A DNA stretch of 8,578 nt, from NCBI GenBank assembly GCA_937915565.1, contig CALDMH010000068.1, forward strand, positions 1 to 8,578, read 5' to 3'. The translations under genes and the position numbers were made by a program. The notes below the pieces were generated by a model, which saw only the letters and a program-made list of their open reading frames with translations, was not told where the DNA came from and ran no database searches. The stretch comes from an uncultured Clostridia bacterium (lineage in GTDB: Bacteria; Bacillota; Clostridia; Christensenellales; Borkfalkiaceae). Every line of letters begins with the position of its first letter. The first letter of the stretch is position 1. Below are positions 5,184 through 8,578 of this stretch, piece after piece.

Positions 5184-6500
5184 ATGTACGATTTATTTGA
5201 CGCTATAAACGAAGAAAAAAATAAGGCGAACGCTCCGCTTGCCGAGAGAATGCGTCCCGTATCTCTCCGCGAGTTTTTGGGGCAAAGCCATATTTGCGAA
5301 GACAACAGCTTGCTTCGCAGAGCGATTTCGCTCGATAAAGTGGGGAGTTGTATTTTCTGGGGCCCTCCCGGTACGGGAAAAACCACTCTCGCAAACGTCA
5401 TCGCCAATTCCACGAGCGGAAATTTCGTTAAATTGAACGCCGTTTCGAGCGGCGTTGCGGACGTTAAAAAAGCAGTTGACGAAGCGAAGGAAAGCCTGAA
5501 ATTATACGGGAAGAAAACTTACCTTTTGCTCGACGAATGTCATAGATTCAGCAAAACTCAGTCGGACAGTCTTTTGCCAGCCATAGAGCAAGGCACGATT
5601 ATTTTTATCGGCTCGACGACGGAGAATCCTTACGCCTCGATGACGCCCGCAATCGTTTCGAGATGCAGGGTGTTCGAGTTTAAGCGTCTGGACGACGAAA
5701 CCGTTAAAAAAGCCCTGTATAGGGCGATTAACGATAAAAAACGCGGATACGGCGGGCTTAATCTCGACGTTAAAGACGAGGCCGTGAGTCACATAGCGTC
5801 GATGAGCGGCGGGGATTTGCGAACGGCTTATAACGCCCTTGAACTCGCCGTGCTTACGACGGAAGCCGATAAGGACGGAAAGATAACCGTAACGCTTAAA
5901 GACGCGGAGCAGTCCATACAGAGAAAGGCTCTTTCTTACGACGAAAATTCTTACTACGATATGCTCAGCGCATTTTGCAAATCTCTTCGCGGAAGCGACA
6001 GCGACGCCGCGCTTTATTACGCGCACAGGATTATCTCCGGCGGGGGCGACCCTTTGCTCATTTTCAGGCGTTTGCTCGCTCATTCCGCGGAAGACGTGGG
6101 TATGGCCGACCCGAACGCGTTGGTCGTTTGTTCGAGCGCGCTCACTGCGTTCCAGAATATGGGTTATCCCGAGGGGTTGTTGCCTCTTTCGGAAGCGATA
6201 ATTTACGTTTGCGAAGCTCCGAAATCGAATTCGGTCGTCGTCGCTATGAATTCGGCGCGCGCAGCTGCGGAAAGCAATAAGGACGATACCGTTCCTATGC
6301 ACGTCAGAAACGCCGTTTTCGGCGATAAGGAAGCCAAGGCGATGAGCAGACAATATAAATATCCGCACGATTACGGCGGTTACGTCGAACAGCAGTATTT
6401 GCCCGATTCGCTTGCGGGAAGCGTGTTTTATAAGCCGGGGAACAACGGTTTTGAAAACAAAGTAAAAGAAATACGAAAAGAAAAGGGAATGAAGAAGTAA
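5184..6500 (+). CDS. rarA: Replication-associated recombination protein RarA (MgsA)
   Basis: RarA is a AAA+ ATPase related to clamp-loader subunits and eukaryotic WRNIP1/Mgs1; it acts at stalled replication forks. The 438-residue protein is full length. PLAERMRPVSLREFLGQSH (18-36) leads into Walker A GPPGTGKT (60-67), Walker B LLLDECHRF (114-122), sensor 1 IGSTTENPY (142-150), and SRCRVF (159-164) with the arginine finger region. The C-terminal tetramerisation part carries GGGDPLLIFRRLL, AVVAMNSARAA-like sequence (written here VVVAMNSARAAA) and YKYPHDYGGYVEQQYLPD near the end. The usual hydrophobic residue after DE in Walker B is cysteine here, a mild change. The ATG follows GAGG (5176-5179) at four bases, which is short but usable. 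No convincing promoter is visible in the 41 bp divergent gap. Confidence 0.96.
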   Translation: MYDLFDAINEEKNKANAPLAERMRPVSLREFLGQSHICEDNSLLRRAISLDKVGSCIFWGPPGTGKTTLANVIANSTSGNFVKLNAVSSGVADVKKAVDEAKESLKLYGKKTYLLLDECHRFSKTQSDSLLPAIEQGTIIFIGSTTENPYASMTPAIVSRCRVFEFKRLDDETVKKALYRAINDKKRGYGGLNLDVKDEAVSHIASMSGGDLRTAYNALELAVLTTEADKDGKITVTLKDAEQSIQRKALSYDENSYYDMLSAFCKSLRGSDSDAALYYAHRIISGGGDPLLIFRRLLAHSAEDVGMADPNALVVCSSALTAFQNMGYPEGLLPLSEAIIYVCEAPKSNSVVVAMNSARAAAESNKDDTVPMHVRNAVFGDKEAKAMSRQYKYPHDYGGYVEQQYLPDSLAGSVFYKPGNNGFENKVKEIRKEKGMKK

Positions 6501-6525
6501 GCTCGCAACTTTGGCGAGAAAACCC

Positions 6526-6554
6526 TTTACATTGCCGTTTGGTTGTGTTATAAT
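6526..6554 (+). promoter_or_regulatory. Strong extended -10 promoter for the Wzz-like gene
   Basis: TTTACA (6526-6531) and TATAAT (6549-6554) are 17 bases apart, and TGT at 6546-6548 gives an extended -10. The predicted start of transcription is about 6560-6562, 26 bases or more after the rarA stop. The gene is therefore likely transcribed on its own. Confidence 0.8.
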
Positions 6555-6560
6555 AACGAA

Positions 6561-6589
6561 GATAGTGCGGCGCGGCGCGCCGTTCTATC
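6561..6589 (+). promoter_or_regulatory. 5'-terminal mRNA hairpin
   Basis: GATAG (6561-6565) pairs with CTATC (6585-6589). After one T-T mismatch, GCGGCGC (6567-6573) pairs with GCGCCGT (6577-6583, including one G-T wobble) around a three-base loop GGC. This makes about 12 pairs, mostly GC. The first stem base falls at the predicted transcription start, so the mRNA would begin in a hairpin. No T run follows, so it is not a terminator. Confidence 0.6.
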
Positions 6590-6599
6590 CGAAAAAATG

Positions 6600-6624
6600 T
6601 ATGGAAGGTGCGTATGGAAGAGCG
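6600..6624 (+). repeat. 12-13 bp tandem duplication at a start codon
   Basis: TATGGAAGGTGCG (6600-6612) is followed directly by TATGGAAGAGCG (6613-6624). The second copy holds the real ATG (6614). The first supplies GGAAGG (6603-6608), a Shine-Dalgarno-like run five bases before that ATG, and also carries its own out-of-frame ATG (6601). Confidence 0.7.
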
Positions 6625-7369
6625 TGAAATGACGTCCGAATCCGATATTCTGACGCTTAGCAATCTTTTTGAAACCGTAAAAAAATCGATTTTGCTCGTC
6701 TTGGCGATAATCGTCGCGTTTGCGGCCGTCGGAGCGTTGTATTCGTTCTTTTTTATAAAAAGAGAATATTCCGCGTCCGCTTCGCTTATAGTCACGGTTA
6801 AGCCCGAGCCTACCGTTAAAACGATTGTTTCGTCCGACGGAAAGACTTACACGATAACCGACGACAGCGTTTTGAACGCCGAGAATTCCGCGGCTTCGTA
6901 TGCGTGCTGGATAGCGGGCAATTCGCTTGCTTTTTTCAACCGCGATAATAAAGTTATTTATTCCGAAGCGATAAAAAAATACGAAGAGTTGCATAAAAAC
7001 GACGCAAAACACACGCCGATTAAGGTTGATTTCGTAGGAAAATCGGTCAGCGTATCGAGCCAGTCGTCGCAAATTTTCGTTTCTTATTCGTCAACCGCAA
7101 GCGACCCCGACAAAATGCTTAAATGTATTATCGAGTCCTTCCTTGCGAAGATAAACGAAGAGGACGAAACGGGCGAATCGGTTTTCAAACCGTTTTCGGG
7201 AAGGATAACCGTTTTGTCCGAGCCTTGTCTTGACGAAACGAACGGAAGATTCGGCAGCATCGTGAAATACACTCTCGTGTTTGCGGTTCTCGGTTTTGTC
7301 GTTGCGTTCTGCGTGGTCGTTGTTAAAACTTTGAAAAACGCGAAGAAGAAGCGCGAGAAAAACGATTGA
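6614..7369 (+). CDS. Wzz/YveK-like polysaccharide co-polymerase protein
   Basis: The 251-residue protein has the layout of the Wzz chain-length determinant family: a short cytoplasmic N-terminus, a membrane helix at about 25-47, a long extracytoplasmic domain, and a second membrane helix at about 216-240 followed by a lysine-rich tail. The N-terminal pattern LSNLFETVKKS, then helix, then KREYSASASLIV (49-60) is typical of the Wzz domain, as is DPDKMLKCIIESFLAKI (164-180). Members regulate polysaccharide chain length or act with a tyrosine kinase in capsule export. No kinase, glycosyltransferase or polymerase gene is adjacent, and the proline-rich motif usual before the second helix is weak, so the substrate is unknown. 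ATG 6614 is preferred to an in-frame GTG at 6608, which would sit in the ribosome binding region. The gene has its own promoter and terminator. Confidence 0.75.
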   Translation: MEEREMTSESDILTLSNLFETVKKSILLVLAIIVAFAAVGALYSFFFIKREYSASASLIVTVKPEPTVKTIVSSDGKTYTITDDSVLNAENSAASYACWIAGNSLAFFNRDNKVIYSEAIKKYEELHKNDAKHTPIKVDFVGKSVSVSSQSSQIFVSYSSTASDPDKMLKCIIESFLAKINEEDETGESVFKPFSGRITVLSEPCLDETNGRFGSIVKYTLVFAVLGFVVAFCVVVVKTLKNAKKKREKND

Positions 7370-7401
7370 TTTTCAGTTGTAACTTATTGATACTTTTATA
7401 T

Positions 7402-7435
7402 AAAAAGGAATGCTTTTAAAAGCGTTCCTTTTTTT
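7402..7435 (+). terminator. Rho-independent terminator of the Wzz-like gene
   Basis: AGGAATGCTTTT and AAAAGCGTTCCT (7406-7417/7418-7429) form an almost perfect inverted repeat with one T-G wobble. Flanking A and T runs extend it, and the T tract reaches 7435. It starts 33 bases after the stop codon. Confidence 0.9.
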
Positions 7436-7456
7436 GTGATTAAATTAAAAATCTTG

Positions 7457-7484
7457 CGATAATCGACTTATAGAGCGGTTTATG
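7457..7484. repeat. 28 bp repeat, copy 2 (non-coding)
   Basis: This matches the queH upstream segment at 2134-2161 at 27 of 28 bases, including the sequence up to ATG. Here the ATG (7482) is followed immediately by TAA, so no gene starts. The copy lies between two terminators that face each other. The AT-rich sequence on both sides shows weaker similarity to the queH flanks. Confidence 0.85.
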
Positions 7485-7499
7485 TAAAAAATAAAATTA

Positions 7500-7537
7500 G
7501 CGGGCGGCTCTTTCGCTATGGCGAAAGAGCCGCCCGC
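7500..7537 (-). terminator. 17 bp perfect hairpin, likely terminator of the FAD gene
   Basis: The arms (7500-7516 and 7521-7537) are perfectly complementary over 17 bp, GC-rich in their outer half, with a four-base loop. On the minus strand the stem is followed by TAATTTTATTTTTT; on the plus strand no T run follows. It lies 48 bases past the stop of the minus-strand dehydrogenase gene. Confidence 0.7.
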
Positions 7538-7585
7538 CATTGATAACGAATGCAAATTTTAAAAATCGTTTAAGCGTTAAAACCC

Positions 7586-8578
7586 TTAAAATTTAAGTTT
7601 ACGAGCCATAAGCACGCCCATAACGGAAGCCATCATAAGCCCCCTCGTCCAACCGGACGAATCGCCGAGGCAATGGAGGTTTTTAATGTTCGTGTTAAAG
7701 TCGTCGTCCATTTTTATCTTGTTGGAATAAAATTTAAGTTCGGGCGAATACAAAAGCGTTTCGGGGCTTGCAAATCCCGGAACGACCACGTCGAGCTGTT
7801 CAATGAAACGCAAAATGTTCGTGAGCGTTCTATAAGGCATCGCCGCCGTAATATCGCCCGCAACTGCGTCCGGCAAAGTGGGCTTCACGTTCGACCTCGA
7901 AAGTTCTTCGCTCCAAGTGCGTTTTCCTTCGAGTATGTCGCCGTAACGCTGAACGAGAATATGTCCGTTCGCGAGCATATTAGTAAGTTCGCCGATTTTC
8001 TTCGCGTATTCGATTGGCTGGTTGAACGGATAAGTGAAATTGTGCGAGCAAAGAATGGAAAGATTGGTGTTGTCCGATTTTTTGTCCTTAAACGAATGTC
8101 CGTTCACAACGGCGAGGTTGTCGTCGTAATTTTCCTGCGCAACGTACCCACCGGGGTTCTGGCAGAACGTGCGCACCTTGTTTTTGAAAGGAGCGGGGTA
8201 ACCGATGAGTTTGGATTCGTATAAAACCTTGTTCACCTCTTCCATAACTTCGTTGCGAACTTCAACTCTCACGCCGATGTCAACCGTGGAGGGTTGATGC
8301 TCGATGCCGTGAGCGGTGCACATACTTTCAAGCCATTCCGCGCCGCGTCTGCCCGTTGCAACAACCGTTTTTTGAGCGTAAATTATCTCTTCCTTTCCGC
8401 CGAATTCCACGATTGCGCCTTTGCACGCATTGCCTTCGATAACCACGTTTTTGCAGTCGGCGTTAAAAATCATTTCAACGCCCGAGGAGAGCAGGCTTTG
8501 CTCAATGGCGTAATAAATGTCCTGCGCCTTTTCCGTTCCGAGATGGCGAATGGGGCAATCGACGAGTTTAAGCCCCGC
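7586..8578 (-). CDS. FAD-dependent dehydrogenase, COG2509 type (N-terminus cut by window edge)
   Basis: The frame is open from the stop (TAA at 7588-7586) to the window end, giving the C-terminal 330 residues. The ATG at 8473 is internal, since 35 more in-frame residues precede it, including CPIRHLGTEKAQDIYYAI. The first residues correspond to the region after the FAD-binding Rossmann start (GxGxxG), which lies outside the window. Visible features are VVATGRRGAEWL, STVDIGVRVEV, RTFCQNPGGYVAQE and the C-terminal FAD-contact block LHCLGDSSGWTRGLMMASVMGVLMAR. These fit the large family of uncharacterised NAD(P)/FAD-dependent oxidoreductases in COG2509, whose substrate is unknown. As I recall the family, the FCxxPGG segment often carries a second cysteine; here it reads FCQNPGG. 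Its terminator is the hairpin at 7500-7537. Confidence 0.85.
   Translation of the reverse strand, partial: AGLKLVDCPIRHLGTEKAQDIYYAIEQSLLSSGVEMIFNADCKNVVIEGNACKGAIVEFGGKEEIIYAQKTVVATGRRGAEWLESMCTAHGIEHQPSTVDIGVRVEVRNEVMEEVNKVLYESKLIGYPAPFKNKVRTFCQNPGGYVAQENYDDNLAVVNGHSFKDKKSDNTNLSILCSHNFTYPFNQPIEYAKKIGELTNMLANGHILVQRYGDILEGKRTWSEELSRSNVKPTLPDAVAGDITAAMPYRTLTNILRFIEQLDVVVPGFASPETLLYSPELKFYSNKIKMDDDFNTNIKNLHCLGDSSGWTRGLMMASVMGVLMARKLKF

Noticed and set aside
5143..5200. Sporulation sigma-E type promoter upstream of the ylbJ-like gene
   Set aside because: An ATATT -35-like motif is present, but no matching -10 was found at the right spacing.
5502..6368. Long minus-strand open frame of 288 codons inside rarA
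   Set aside because: It lies antisense to a full-length conserved RarA and has no recognisable domain. It results from codon bias on the opposite strand.
6502..6518. CTCGC/GCGAG inverted repeat after rarA as a terminator
   Set aside because: The stem is only five pairs, the loop is seven bases, and no T run follows (AAAACCC). It may be chance.
7673..8224. Plus-strand 183-codon open frame opposite the FAD dehydrogenase
   Set aside because: It is a shadow of the conserved minus-strand gene and has no family motifs.

Overview
The window looks like a chromosomal segment of a Gram-positive, Clostridia-like member of the Firmicutes. The evidence is a type A-like RNase P RNA, the neighbour pairs maf-mreB and rsmD-coaD-ylbJ (both known from Bacillus and relatives), a QueH-type epoxyqueuosine reductase, and a homologue of the sporulation membrane protein YlbJ/SpoVV. 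GC content is moderate. Genes use the standard code, with TAA and TGA stops. I see no phage, insertion sequence, CRISPR array or tRNA gene.

Layout. The 3' part of rnpB runs off the left edge and ends at a strong terminator (284-335). A near-consensus promoter at 469-497 then drives maf, followed 25 bases later by an mreB-like gene that lacks the usual mreC and mreD. After it, on the same strand, come queH, rsmD and coaD (tRNA modification, rRNA modification, coenzyme A synthesis). An inverted ylbJ-like gene (minus strand) follows coaD and is divergent from rarA (replication-fork AAA+ ATPase). A single Wzz-like membrane protein gene has its own promoter, a hairpin at the predicted 5' end of its mRNA, and its own terminator. 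The right edge holds the C-terminal 330 residues of a COG2509-type FAD-dependent dehydrogenase on the minus strand.

The coding part is mostly housekeeping. The unusual part is the intergenic DNA. Four gaps carry short degenerate tandem repeats, and three of these overlap or abut a translation start: rsmD (26-34 bp units that fold into hairpins with a compensatory base change, plus a copy of the rsmD start that encodes a six-codon mini-ORF), coaD (48 bp units), and the Wzz-like gene (13 bp). The convergent coaD/ylbJ gap has a fourth repeat family. In addition, a 28 bp sequence covering the queH ribosome binding site and start recurs with one mismatch about 5.3 kb away, in non-coding DNA between two terminators. 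The rnpB fragment also seems to lack the GGU motif in L15 that normally pairs with the tRNA 3' CCA. No single new multi-gene system is evident. The repeated start-region theme and the RNase P variant are the best leads.
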